This document shows, one piece after another, positions 53,100 through 60,834 of a stretch of DNA of 64,000 bases. Under the pieces are notes generated by a model. The model searched no databases, was not told the DNA's origin, and worked only from the letters and a program-made list of their open reading frames with translations. The position numbers were made by a program, and so were the translations under genes. Numbering within the stretch: the first letter of the stretch is position 1; the number at the start of each line of letters is the position of its first letter. Source of the stretch: JAJPIG01 sp035531675 (GTDB taxonomy: Bacteria; Desulfobacterota; Binatia; Binatales; Binataceae); NCBI GenBank assembly GCA_035531675.1, contig DATKSL010000003.1:62001-126000 (forward strand), read 5' to 3'.

Positions 53100-53846
53100 A
53101 TGGCAGCGGCCCATCGGTCGAGCGAAGTTCAGCCGGGACGGAAGACCGCGGACGCCCACTCGCAGATGAAGATAACGGAGATTAGCCGTCCGCAATCCCT
53201 CACCGACCAGGCTTACCAGCATCTCAAGGCGGCAATTCGCTCCGGCGCGATCGAGCAACATTTCTTCTATCCGCTCGGCGAGATGGCAGCCGGGTTCGGC
53301 ATCTCCCGCACGCCGGTGCGTGAGGCGGTCCTCAAGCTCGCTCACGAGGGACTGCTCGAGATCCTGCCACAGCGCGGGTTCCGCATCCGCGAAGTCGCTC
53401 CCGAGGAAGCTGCCGAGGTCTTCGAGCTGCGCAACCTGCTCGAGGGCAGAACGGTCGAGAAGCTCGCCAGGAAGTCGGATCCCGAAGAGCTGCGCAAGCT
53501 GCGCGCGATCCTCGCTCGTCAGGAGCGCCTGGTGAACGAGCCGCGCCGCTTTCTCGAGGTCGACGAGGAGTTCCACCTGACGATGCTGGAGCTGGCGGGC
53601 TTCCGCCGGGCGCGAGAGTTTATCGTCATGCTGCGCGACGTCATCTGGCTGCTTGGAATCAAGGCTCTGTCTGCTCCGGGCCGCCTCGAGGGCGTGCTCT
53701 CCGAGCACAACCGCATCGTCGAGTGCATCGCCCGCAAGGACGCTGCCGCAGCGCGCCGAGCGTTGCGCGCGCACCTCGATTCCACCTTCCGCACGATCCA
53801 GCAGGACCGGGCAGCGAAGGTTGACCGTTCCGCGCGGGACGGCTAA
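53100..53846 (+). CDS. GntR-family regulator with FCD domain
   Basis: The 248-residue protein has an N-terminal winged helix (LTDQAYQHLKAAIRSGAIEQ and GISRTPVREAVLKLAHEGLLE). The FCD effector domain follows, with the metal-binding Asp and His in VDEEFHLTML, a His in SEHNRIVECI and a His in RRALRAHLDS. FCD regulators respond to small carboxylates or metal-bound acids. ATG 53100 has a CGGAG site; an inner ATG at 53166 is also possible. It likely controls part of the adjacent catabolic genes from 53944 to 57564. A weak GATAT-5-ATATC dyad at 52951-52965 lies upstream. Confidence 0.9.
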   Translation: MAAAHRSSEVQPGRKTADAHSQMKITEISRPQSLTDQAYQHLKAAIRSGAIEQHFFYPLGEMAAGFGISRTPVREAVLKLAHEGLLEILPQRGFRIREVAPEEAAEVFELRNLLEGRTVEKLARKSDPEELRKLRAILARQERLVNEPRRFLEVDEEFHLTMLELAGFRRAREFIVMLRDVIWLLGIKALSAPGRLEGVLSEHNRIVECIARKDAAAARRALRAHLDSTFRTIQQDRAAKVDRSARDG

Positions 53847-53943
53847 GGCGGGTATCCCGGCAGCGAAATCCGGGACAGTGAGGCCGGACTCGGCGAGCGC
53901 GGCGCGAGCGACCGGCTGACGCAACCGGCGCGCGTCCCGATGC

Positions 53944-54942
53944 TCATTGCGCGCCCAGCCGAGGGATTATCCGGGAGCCGATCAGATCGATCATCCGCAG
54001 CACCTCGCTCTGCTCCATCGCCGGCCACAAGACCCGCAGTCCAACGTGGGTGAAGCCGAGTTCCGCGTAGTCGTTGAGCCGCGCGACGCAATGCGCGGGG
54101 TCGCCGACGATAAAGGTGTCCTCGAGCAACTGGTCGAGGCCCTCGGCCAGCCGTTCCGAGGTGCCCGGAAAGCCGTGCTCCGCGTAAGCGCCGTACTTGG
54201 CTTCGATCGCGCGGCGTGCGCGCTTTATCGCTTCGTCCCGATTCGGGGCGACGAAGAACTCCCGGAGCAGGGGTTGATCGGAGCCCGCCCGATGACCGTG
54301 CGCAGCCAGAGTTTCGCGCCACAGCTCGAGCTGCGCGCGGATTTTGTCGCGCGATTGCAGGCCGGACGGAATGAACGGATAGCCGAGCCTGCCCGCCCGT
54401 TTGACCCCGGCGTCGGTCATGCCGGCGATCCAGATGCGCGGGAAAGGCTGTTGAAAGCAGCGGGCCGTGGGACGCGCGCCGCTGACGCGATAGAAGCGGC
54501 CGTGATGAGTGACCTGCTCCTCGGTCCACAGGCGTCTCATCAGATGCAGCCCTTCCTCAAAGCGCGCCGCGCGCTCCGCCATCGTGATCCCCGCCGCCTC
54601 GCATTCCTCGGGGCGATAGCCGAGCCCGGCGCCGAAGATGAAGCGGCCGGCGCAGATGTGATCGAGCGTGGCGATTTCCTCCGCCACCGCGACCGGATTG
54701 AGCAGCGGCGTCAACAGCAGCATCGTCATCAGTTCCATCTCGCCCGCCTCGGCGGCGAAACGCGCCAGCATCGGCAGCGGCTGAAAATGCTGGAAGGGAT
54801 GGATTAGCCAGTGATGGCCCCACGAAAAATAGGCAAATCCCGCATCGCGGGCGGCGCGGAATTGCTCGAGATGGTCGAGATACTGCTGCTGCAAGTCGCG
54901 GCCCCGAACAACCACCTGGCCGACATGAAATCCGATTTTCAT
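53944..54942 (-). CDS. LLM-class flavin-dependent oxidoreductase
   Basis: The 332-residue luciferase-like protein begins MKIGFHVGQVVVRGRDLQQQ and includes CAGRFIFGAGLGYRPEECEAAG and GMTDAGVKRAGRLGYPFIPSG. These match the alkane/sulfonate-type LLM pattern. The substrate is unknown. It is divergent from the cupin gene and convergent with GntR. This is the fourth LLM gene in the window, so these enzymes are a major theme of the region. Confidence 0.9.
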   Translation of the reverse strand: MKIGFHVGQVVVRGRDLQQQYLDHLEQFRAARDAGFAYFSWGHHWLIHPFQHFQPLPMLARFAAEAGEMELMTMLLLTPLLNPVAVAEEIATLDHICAGRFIFGAGLGYRPEECEAAGITMAERAARFEEGLHLMRRLWTEEQVTHHGRFYRVSGARPTARCFQQPFPRIWIAGMTDAGVKRAGRLGYPFIPSGLQSRDKIRAQLELWRETLAAHGHRAGSDQPLLREFFVAPNRDEAIKRARRAIEAKYGAYAEHGFPGTSERLAEGLDQLLEDTFIVGDPAHCVARLNDYAELGFTHVGLRVLWPAMEQSEVLRMIDLIGSRIIPRLGAQ

Positions 54943-55260
54943 CGCTCAGCTCCGGCTTGACAGGAAATTCATAATATTTAATATATTGCATATTGCGCGT
55001 TTGGGTAGCCCCCTCGCCGCCTGACACAGCGGACCAGGCCCTGATGCCGCGGGTATCTCAGCCAAAGACCGCGAGCCTGCCGGGAATCCATCCGGGCCGA
55101 AGCGATCTGAATTCATATACATTGAGCCTGGAAGTCAGCCGGTGGGAGGCGGACGGGCTTTTCACGGGCTCGAAGAGCTATAAGAACGAGGCAGTGAGCG
55201 ACAACCTCAGCGCGGTCTGGTAGGTGGACTGACCCAGATAAACAAGCCCGGAGGACTACG
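54943..55260. other. Intergenic region of 318 bases
   Basis: The gap separates the divergent LLM and cupin genes. Its left end (54965-54995) is strongly AT-rich (ATAATATTTAATATATTGCA), most likely a promoter or regulator site for the LLM gene. The 76-residue open frame inside it is not protein-like. No RNA gene was seen. Confidence 0.5.
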
Positions 55261-55623
55261 ATGGCCAAGCCAGAACTGGAGTTTCACATCCCGCAGAATG
55301 CCGGTTGGGAGCAGCTCAACGATAAGCAGCCGGGCATCTTCCAGAAGATACTCAGCAAGGACAACGCTACCGGAAACTATACGCGGTTGATGAAATTCGA
55401 GCAGGGCGGGGATTTCGGCTTCGCCGGCGTGCTGACCCACGACTTCTGGGAGGAGGTCTGGATCATCGAAGGCACGCTGACCGACCTCACGCTCGGCAAG
55501 ACTTTCACCGCGGGCAGCTATGCTTGCCGGCCGCCCGGGATGAAGCACGGCCCCTATCGATCCGACACCGGAGTCTTGATGTTCGAGATTCGCTACTTCC
55601 TTGGTCAGCCGGCCGCCCGGTAG
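55261..55623 (+). CDS. Cupin-domain protein
   Basis: The 120-residue single cupin has FEQGGDFGFAGVLTHDFWEEVWIIEG and a late PPGMKHGPYRSD motif that supply His and Glu ligands. The ATG follows GGAGGACTACG. It has no signal peptide. It precedes the EthD-type and CMD genes on the same strand, suggesting a shared degradative pathway in which it could be a small dioxygenase or a ligand-binding protein. Confidence 0.85.
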   Translation: MAKPELEFHIPQNAGWEQLNDKQPGIFQKILSKDNATGNYTRLMKFEQGGDFGFAGVLTHDFWEEVWIIEGTLTDLTLGKTFTAGSYACRPPGMKHGPYRSDTGVLMFEIRYFLGQPAAR

Positions 55624-55724
55624 GCGGGGCGTCCCCCGCCGCGGCCGGCAACTCGGTACGGCGTCGAGGGGCTCTCGGAGATCAGGGTTCGAGTTCCACG
55701 CCAGCCACGCTCGCGGAGCGAATC

Positions 55725-56042
55725 ATGGTGAAATTTTGCGTTATCTATGAGGGGCGCCCGGAAGACTGCGAAAAGTTCGACCGGCATTACTGGGAAAAGC
55801 ACTTGCCGATCGTCGCGCGATGGCCGGGTCTTCGGCGCCTGACGCTGAACAAGGCGCGTCAGTTGAACGAAGGCATCTACATGATCGCGGAAATGTATTT
55901 CGACGATCTCAACGGCCTGGAGACCGCCCTGGCCTCGCCCGAGCGCCGGGAAGCCGGGCAGGACCGGCTCCGGTTTCCAAATTTCTACGGCACGATTCGC
56001 TACCAGGTGCTGGAGATTCGCGACTATCCGATCCGCACCTGA
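55725..56042 (+). CDS. EthD-family small protein
   Basis: The 105-residue dimeric alpha/beta barrel (ferredoxin-like) protein starts MVKFCVIYEGRPEDCEKFDRHYW (ATG 55725) and has the EthD pattern HLPIVARWPGLRRLTLNKA. EthD proteins accompany hydrocarbon and ether degradation enzymes; the role is uncertain. It lies 101 bases after the cupin gene and 65 bases before the CMD gene on the same strand. Confidence 0.85.
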   Translation: MVKFCVIYEGRPEDCEKFDRHYWEKHLPIVARWPGLRRLTLNKARQLNEGIYMIAEMYFDDLNGLETALASPERREAGQDRLRFPNFYGTIRYQVLEIRDYPIRT

Positions 56043-56107
56043 TCGCAGGATTATCGGACTTGGCTACATAGTAAATTGCAGCGTAGATATCTTTTCAGGA
56101 GGCGACC

Positions 56108-56755
56108 ATGAAGAGTCCCACACCCAAAGTGACGATCGAGGCCGAGCCCTTCATCCCCTATGTCAAGGAAGCGGATTTCCCCGCGCACTTGAAGCCGGTG
56201 CTCGAACCTTATCAGCGCCGGATGGGGTTCGTGCCCAACGCGCTCAAGCTCTACATGCATCGGCCGGAGATCGCCGAGACCCTGTGGATGCTCAATAGCC
56301 GCATCATGCGCGACCCGTCGTCGACTCTTGACCAGGGGCTCAAGCGCCGGCTCGCCGCGGTCGCCTGCTCGGTCAACGGCTGCGCCTATTGCACCGCGCA
56401 TTCGTGCTCGATGCTCAAGCGGCCGCGCGGCCTGGAGGGCGAGGAGGGCTGGGGTCTCAGCGAAGAGGAGTTGCAGGCGCTGGTCGACGGCAGCTTCGTG
56501 CCCAAGGACCAGTTCGAGCGCGTCTGTATCGATTATGTACGCACCGCCTCGGCCGATCCGACCAGCGTGCCCGAGGAGTTGCTGCAGCAGCTCAAGCGTC
56601 ATCTGACGCCGCCGCAGGTGATGGAACTGGCCTGCGTAGTCGGCTTCTGGAAGTTCTACAACACCGTTCACGACAGCCTGCATATCCCGGTCGAATCGTT
56701 CCTGCTCGGCGATACCGGCTACGTCGACCTGGCCCCAGTCCACGCCGGGAAGTAG
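56108..56755 (+). CDS. Carboxymuconolactone-decarboxylase-family (AhpD-like) protein
   Basis: The 215-residue all-alpha protein carries the redox pair NGCAYCTAHS (C92, C95, H98), the core of the AhpD-like CMD family. Such proteins act as peroxidase-type reductants or lactone decarboxylases. It starts at ATG 56108 behind AGGAGGCG and is the last gene of the cupin-EthD-CMD run. The gap after it holds the fragment of a MetE-like gene. Confidence 0.88.
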   Translation: MKSPTPKVTIEAEPFIPYVKEADFPAHLKPVLEPYQRRMGFVPNALKLYMHRPEIAETLWMLNSRIMRDPSSTLDQGLKRRLAAVACSVNGCAYCTAHSCSMLKRPRGLEGEEGWGLSEEELQALVDGSFVPKDQFERVCIDYVRTASADPTSVPEELLQQLKRHLTPPQVMELACVVGFWKFYNTVHDSLHIPVESFLLGDTGYVDLAPVHAGK

Positions 56756-56824
56756 CGCGGGCCGGCGCGCGCCGCTGTAAGCGCAAGGCAGGACCAGGAA
56801 GTTGCCATGGCAACCGATCCCGGC

Positions 56825-56886
56825 GGTCGCGAGCGGCAGGCTCCCGACCATCAACAATCTTTTTTCGGCGCGCTACGTCCCGGCAT
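56825..56886 (-). pseudogene. Frameshifted 5' fragment of a MetE-like gene
   Basis: Read on the minus strand from ATG 56886 the sequence is MPGRSAPKKDC followed by a stop. It matches the 5' end of the MetE-like gene at 51688 (MPGRSAPKKALLMVGSVPL) at almost every base for about 60 bases, except that one base is missing after the poly-A run. In the shifted frame it continues LMVGSLPLATAG. Similarity ends there, so this is a short relic of a fourth MetE-like paralogue or of a partial duplication. Confidence 0.7.
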
Positions 56887-56919
56887 GGTCGATCGATCCC
56901 GGCGCTCAGCGAAACCTGC

Positions 56920-57564
56920 TTATCCCGGGCCGGACCAGTCGAACGGGATGTGCTTGCTGGACTTGCCGGCCGCGTCCCACTTGACGCCCATCGTATCGAC
57001 CAGATTAGCCGTCGCCTTGCCCCAGGTCGCGACTAAGCCGCCGGTTTCTGAGCCCGGCGGGTTGATGGTCTGGACGCGCTTGCCTTTGGGCGTGGTCGGA
57101 CCGCCGAGCGCCTGCGCCGCGGCGCTGACCTTGCCGGGAATCTCGGCGCGCCAGCTCGCCAAATCGTCCGCGACCTCGAACTCGATCGGCGCGGCTTCCA
57201 TCCCGATCATCTTCGCGTGGCCGGTGATGCCGCCGAGCCAGGCCGGGAAGCCGCCCGCCTGTCCACCGAAGATCGCGCCGAGCGCTTCGCGCTGTTTTTC
57301 GTTGGCGCGCGCGTCGAGGAACAGCCCCATCTGGAGGTTGCGCGCCTGCCCGGTCCAGAGATTACCTTCGAACTGCGCGACCAGGATCAGATTCAGATTG
57401 TTGAGCGCCACCTCGCCGAAGTGGCCGTCGCGAATATGATAGGCGAGCACGCCGAAGCATCGATCGTCGGTGGGCGCCTGCGCAAACTCGCACGGGCACG
57501 GGATGTCGCAGCTACAGACGTCGAACCAATCGCCCGTGGCATGCCATTTTGGAATCTCTGCCAT
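56920..57564 (-). CDS. DUF1326-family protein
   Basis: The 214-residue protein begins MAEIPKWHATGDWFDVCSCDIPCPCEFAQAP, the typical Cys-rich start of DUF1326, and keeps LNLILVAQFEGNLWTGQ. The cluster C-x-C, C-x-C suggests metal binding. The function is unknown. The ATG follows AGGAGG. It is convergent with the CMD gene across the MetE-like fragment. Confidence 0.88.
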   Translation of the reverse strand: MAEIPKWHATGDWFDVCSCDIPCPCEFAQAPTDDRCFGVLAYHIRDGHFGEVALNNLNLILVAQFEGNLWTGQARNLQMGLFLDARANEKQREALGAIFGGQAGGFPAWLGGITGHAKMIGMEAAPIEFEVADDLASWRAEIPGKVSAAAQALGGPTTPKGKRVQTINPPGSETGGLVATWGKATANLVDTMGVKWDAAGKSSKHIPFDWSGPG

Positions 57565-57786
57565 CGCTAAAGCCTCCTGCGTCGCTCCGGATAGGCCGGA
57601 TCGATCCTCCGCTTAGCATCGCGCTTCGAGCTTGCGCAAGCCATCGCGCAGATGGAGCGCGCGGCCGGGTCCGCGTGCGACCGGCGTGAGCGCATATATC
57701 GAGCGCCAGCATCGACCGGGAGGGGAGAGCAAAAACTAGCGAATCGGGTCAGCGTTAAGTGGCGAGGTGCGAGAGCATACGCAGCA

Positions 57787-58023
57787 TCAATTCGGCAGGG
57801 CGGCGCGGCCCTTCTTGCGCTGTCCGCGTAGTGACACCCCAGCCGATCGGCCCGCCTGGTCGCGCTCCCACTGCTCGATCGCCTCGCGGCTGAAGCGCCA
57901 GTTGCTGCCGACCCGAAATCCGGGCAGGCGGCCCTGTCTGAGCAGCCGATAGATCGTGGTCGGATGCACGCGGAGATGCTCGGACAGTTCTTTAATAGTG
58001 AAGATATCGTCTTCAGAAGCCAT
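57787..58023 (-). CDS. Excisionase/MerR-like helix-turn-helix protein
   Basis: The 78-residue protein has a single winged HTH of the excisionase (HTH_17) type: FTIKELSEHLRVHPTTIYRLLRQGRLPGFRVGSNWRFSREAIEQWERD. A basic tail follows. Such small proteins bind one or two DNA sites, in phage and plasmid excision or as autonomous repressors. No integrase, transposase or attachment site is visible. It is transcribed away from the 654-base gap to its right, whose AT-rich palindrome at 58315-58332 is a candidate operator. Confidence 0.85.
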   Translation of the reverse strand: MASEDDIFTIKELSEHLRVHPTTIYRLLRQGRLPGFRVGSNWRFSREAIEQWERDQAGRSAGVSLRGQRKKGRAALPN

Positions 58024-58314
58024 CGTATGTGCCCATCACGCGCGGTTTTAAGTAAGCAATGCTTCTGCCAAACCGTTATGTCAATACTCCGCTTGCTTTC
58101 CAACATCTAACTTTACTTATTAAATGTCAAGCATGACCAGAGCGGTAAAGGCCTAATAAAGTATGTTTAAGCTGAAGTCTCTCCCCCTTACAGGATACGA
58201 AGCATGGTAAGAGTAGGTTACAGTCAATTTGTGCCGGTGAGAAAGCTGCCCAAGAATGAGGCCTGCTGGAGATCGGAACGGGGGGCGGGACGTCGGACAG
58301 GGCGATAGATGAAG

Positions 58315-58332
58315 ATATAAATCGATTTATAT
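58315..58332. promoter_or_regulatory. Perfect 18-base AT palindrome, candidate operator
   Basis: ATATAAATCGATTTATAT is identical to its own reverse complement. In GC-rich DNA an 18-base AT-rich perfect palindrome is unlikely by chance. It lies about 290 bases upstream of the HTH start and 345 bases upstream of the membrane gene, so it could be the binding site of the HTH protein or of a global regulator. Confidence 0.5.
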
Positions 58333-58376
58333 ATTATCAATAAACTCTATATAGCGACCTTCTTGCTGCCGTCCTC

Positions 58377-58418
58377 GCCCAGGCATCCGAATCCTGGCTC
58401 TGAGGAGCCTGGGCTTTT
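58377..58418 (+). terminator. Rho-independent terminator-like hairpin with alternative pairing
   Basis: GCCCAGG at 58377-58383 pairs with CCTGGGC at 58408-58414, followed by TTTT. An inner CCTGG at 58393-58397 could pair with the same left arm instead. Two mutually exclusive stems of this kind are seen in attenuators. It lies 260 bases before the superinfection-immunity-like gene, on its coding strand, so a short transcript could end here or be switched on. Confidence 0.5.
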
Positions 58419-58677
58419 CCGCGGTCGGGCTGGTTTTCCGGCGAGATAAGAAACCCCGCCCAGAATTAAGTATTCGTCTCTTGCGCTGACTGAAGCGCAA
58501 TTCACGCCCTGGTTCGTGGTTTTCCGGGCATTTTCTTTCGAAACATCGTCGAAATCAGATTTACAATCAGATACAGCTAAGTACTGACCTGTTCGGCCAG
58601 ATACTGTCCCATACTCCTCTCTGTATGATGGGCTAGATTCTCAGGCCGGCGGATTTTCTCGGCTCGGGAGGCAGACG

Positions 58678-59220
58678 ATGACCCAGTACAATGCAGCTTT
58701 GGACGGGATCATACGGACGCTGTTCTGGAAGGCTTATGACCTGGGGATCTTCTCCGTAATCATCGCCGCCATCGCGATCTACATCTTCTGGCTGGCGCTG
58801 GAGCAGCAGAATTTTTCACCCCATTATCGATTGTGGGCCTATATCGTCGGCGTCACCTTCATGGCCGATACCGTGGCTATCATCTGGACCTGGGGCTGGG
58901 GCTGGCAATATCCGGTGATGGCCGCGCTGCTCCCGGCGCTGGGTGTGCTGATCTATTTCGCACCCACCGCCGCCGCCATCAGCTGGCAGCATCCGGCCTT
59001 CGATTCGATCTTCATCGTCAACCTGTTCACCGGCTGGACGATAATCGGCTGGGGCGCGGCATTCGTATGGGCGTGGCGCTCGCCGTGGCGGACAACCCAC
59101 ATCAATATCGCCGATCGCCTGACACCGTCGGCGGAAATAGCAGCCTCGCTGCAGGCGCCGATCGAAACCAGCCGCAACCGGATCGAGAACGTCCGCCAGC
59201 TACTGCGCCATCGTGGCTAG
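58678..59220 (+). CDS. Superinfection-immunity-like membrane protein
   Basis: The 180-residue protein has about four hydrophobic helices and ends in a polar C-terminal tail. The segment FIVNLFTGWTIIGWGAAFVWAW closely resembles the conserved motif of the Imm_superinfect (PF14373) family, which is named from T4 imm. The homology is to the motif only, so its role as a phage-exclusion factor is inference. The stop overlaps the citrate synthase stop by four bases, convergently. Confidence 0.75.
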   Translation: MTQYNAALDGIIRTLFWKAYDLGIFSVIIAAIAIYIFWLALEQQNFSPHYRLWAYIVGVTFMADTVAIIWTWGWGWQYPVMAALLPALGVLIYFAPTAAAISWQHPAFDSIFIVNLFTGWTIIGWGAAFVWAWRSPWRTTHINIADRLTPSAEIAASLQAPIETSRNRIENVRQLLRHRG

Positions 59221-60548
59221 ATACTGTCGCTGACCGCGTCCTCGCGCGTCTTCGGTTCGGGCCGCGCCTCGATCGGCGCGTAATGGCGCATGTTTTCGCC
59301 GATATAGACCTGGCGTGGACGCGCAATCTTCTGCTCCGGATCGCGCACCATCTCCGCCCACTGCGCCATCCATCCCGAGGTCCGCGGAATCGCGAACAGC
59401 ACCGGGAACATGGTCATCGGGAAACCCATCGCCTGGTAGATGATGCCCGAGTAGAAGTCGACGTTCGGATAGAGCTTGCGGCTGACGAAGTAATTGTCTT
59501 CGAGCGCGATCCGCTCCAGTTCGAGCGCGATATCGATTAGCGGATTCTTGCCGGTCACCTCGAACACCTCGTAGGCGATCTGCTTGACGATTTTCGCGCG
59601 CGGGTCGTAGTTCTTGTAGACCCGATGGCCGAAGCCCATCAGCAGCCGCTCGCCGGCCTTGACCTTCTTGATCATGTCAGGGACGTTCTTGACCGACCCG
59701 ACCTCCATCAGCATCCGGATCACCTGCTCGTTGGCGCCGCCGTGCAGCGGTCCGTAGAGCGCCGCCACGGCGGCAGCGGTGGCCGAATAGGGATCGACCT
59801 GCGAGCTCCCGACCGAGCGCATCGCGTTGGTCGAGCAGTTCTGCTCATGGTCGGCGTGCAGGATGAACAGCACGTCGAGCGCCCGTTCCAGCGCCGGGTT
59901 GGGCGTGTAGCGACGCTCGGTCATCTTGAACAGCATCGACAGGAAGTTGCCGGTGTAGCTCAGCTCGTTGTCCGGGTAGACGTAGGGCAGGCCGCGGCTC
60001 TGGCGATAGGCGGCGGCCGCCAGGGTCGGCAGCTTGCCGATCAGCCGGCGCGTCTGCAGCCGTCTCGATTCGAGGTCGAAGACGTTCTTGGCGTCAGGGT
60101 AGAAGGTCGACAGCGCCCCGATCGTCCCCACCAGCATCCCCATCGGATGGGCGTCGTAGCGGAACCCTTCCATCAACTTCTTGATGTTCTCGTGGACCAT
60201 GGTGTGGGTCTTGATGTTCTGTTCCCACGCCCGGTAATGCTTCACGTCGGGCAGCTCGCCTTTGACGATCAGGTAGGCGGTCTCGAGATAGTTGCTGCGC
60301 TCGGCCAGCTCGTCGATCGGATAGCCGCGGTAGCGCAGGATGCCCTGGTCACCGTCGATAAAGGTGATCTTGCTGCGGCACGAGGCGGTATTGCTGAAGG
60401 CCGGGTCATAGGTCATCAGACCGAAATCATCGGCCGCAACCTTGATCTCGCGGAAATGGGTGGCGCGTACCACGCCGCCCTCGTCGATCGGAAATTCGTA
60501 CTGCTTCCCTGTGCGGTTGTCGACGATACTTAAACTGTTCTTTGGCAT
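59217..60548 (-). CDS. gltA: Citrate synthase, type II
   Basis: The 443-residue enzyme condenses acetyl-CoA and oxaloacetate. The catalytic His lies in ADHEQNCSTNAMRSVGSS and YGPLHGGANEQVIRML, and the second His in FGHRVYKNYDPRAKI. The N-terminal domain has ITFIDGDQGILRYRGYPIDELAE, typical of type II. The ATG at 60548 follows AGGGAAA. It stands alone. Confidence 0.97.
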   Translation of the reverse strand: MPKNSLSIVDNRTGKQYEFPIDEGGVVRATHFREIKVAADDFGLMTYDPAFSNTASCRSKITFIDGDQGILRYRGYPIDELAERSNYLETAYLIVKGELPDVKHYRAWEQNIKTHTMVHENIKKLMEGFRYDAHPMGMLVGTIGALSTFYPDAKNVFDLESRRLQTRRLIGKLPTLAAAAYRQSRGLPYVYPDNELSYTGNFLSMLFKMTERRYTPNPALERALDVLFILHADHEQNCSTNAMRSVGSSQVDPYSATAAAVAALYGPLHGGANEQVIRMLMEVGSVKNVPDMIKKVKAGERLLMGFGHRVYKNYDPRAKIVKQIAYEVFEVTGKNPLIDIALELERIALEDNYFVSRKLYPNVDFYSGIIYQAMGFPMTMFPVLFAIPRTSGWMAQWAEMVRDPEQKIARPRQVYIGENMRHYAPIEARPEPKTREDAVSDSI

Positions 60549-60834
60549 GATGTTTCCCTGGAGTCCCGAGCGCCGGATATTATCGAGCCGCGGCGCGGGA
60601 TTATCCCCGCGCCCCTCGACTTGATTGATGATCTTATAGCGTGAAGCGCCGGTGGGGAGAAACAGGCCGCGGCGCCAGCGCTCAGCAAAGGTCTACAATT
60701 CCAGCCCGATATGCAAGCGGCTGGCAACGATCTGCATTACCTTGCATTAACCGCTATCGTCCCGACTGCGATCGGCCGCCGGCCGCGAGAAATCGGGCGA
60801 CCGCGCCGCCGCCCAACCATAGACTCGAAGCGGC

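Larger units (their letters stand above)
58024..58677. other. 654-base AT-richer intergenic region, with structured elements
   Basis: This gap separates the divergent HTH and superinfection-immunity-like genes. It contains a perfect 18-base AT palindrome at 58315-58332 and a terminator-like hairpin at 58377-58418, plus a small inverted repeat TTGCGC-8-GCGCAA near 58479. The AT content is well above the neighbourhood, suggesting horizontally acquired or regulatory DNA. No convincing protein gene was found; a 34-codon frame at 58204-58308 lacks support. Confidence 0.6.

Noticed and set aside
54993..55223. 76-codon frame upstream of the cupin gene
   Set aside because: Ser/Pro-rich sequence with no conserved pattern and no ribosome site; the AT-rich region before it is more likely promoter DNA.
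57567..58106. 179-codon minus-strand frame across the HTH gene
   Set aside because: It overlaps the well-supported excisionase-like gene in another frame and has Ser/Arg-rich random composition.
58204..58308. 34-codon frame in the 58.0-58.7 kb gap
   Set aside because: Too short and Arg-rich without family or ribosome-site support; recorded only as a possibility.
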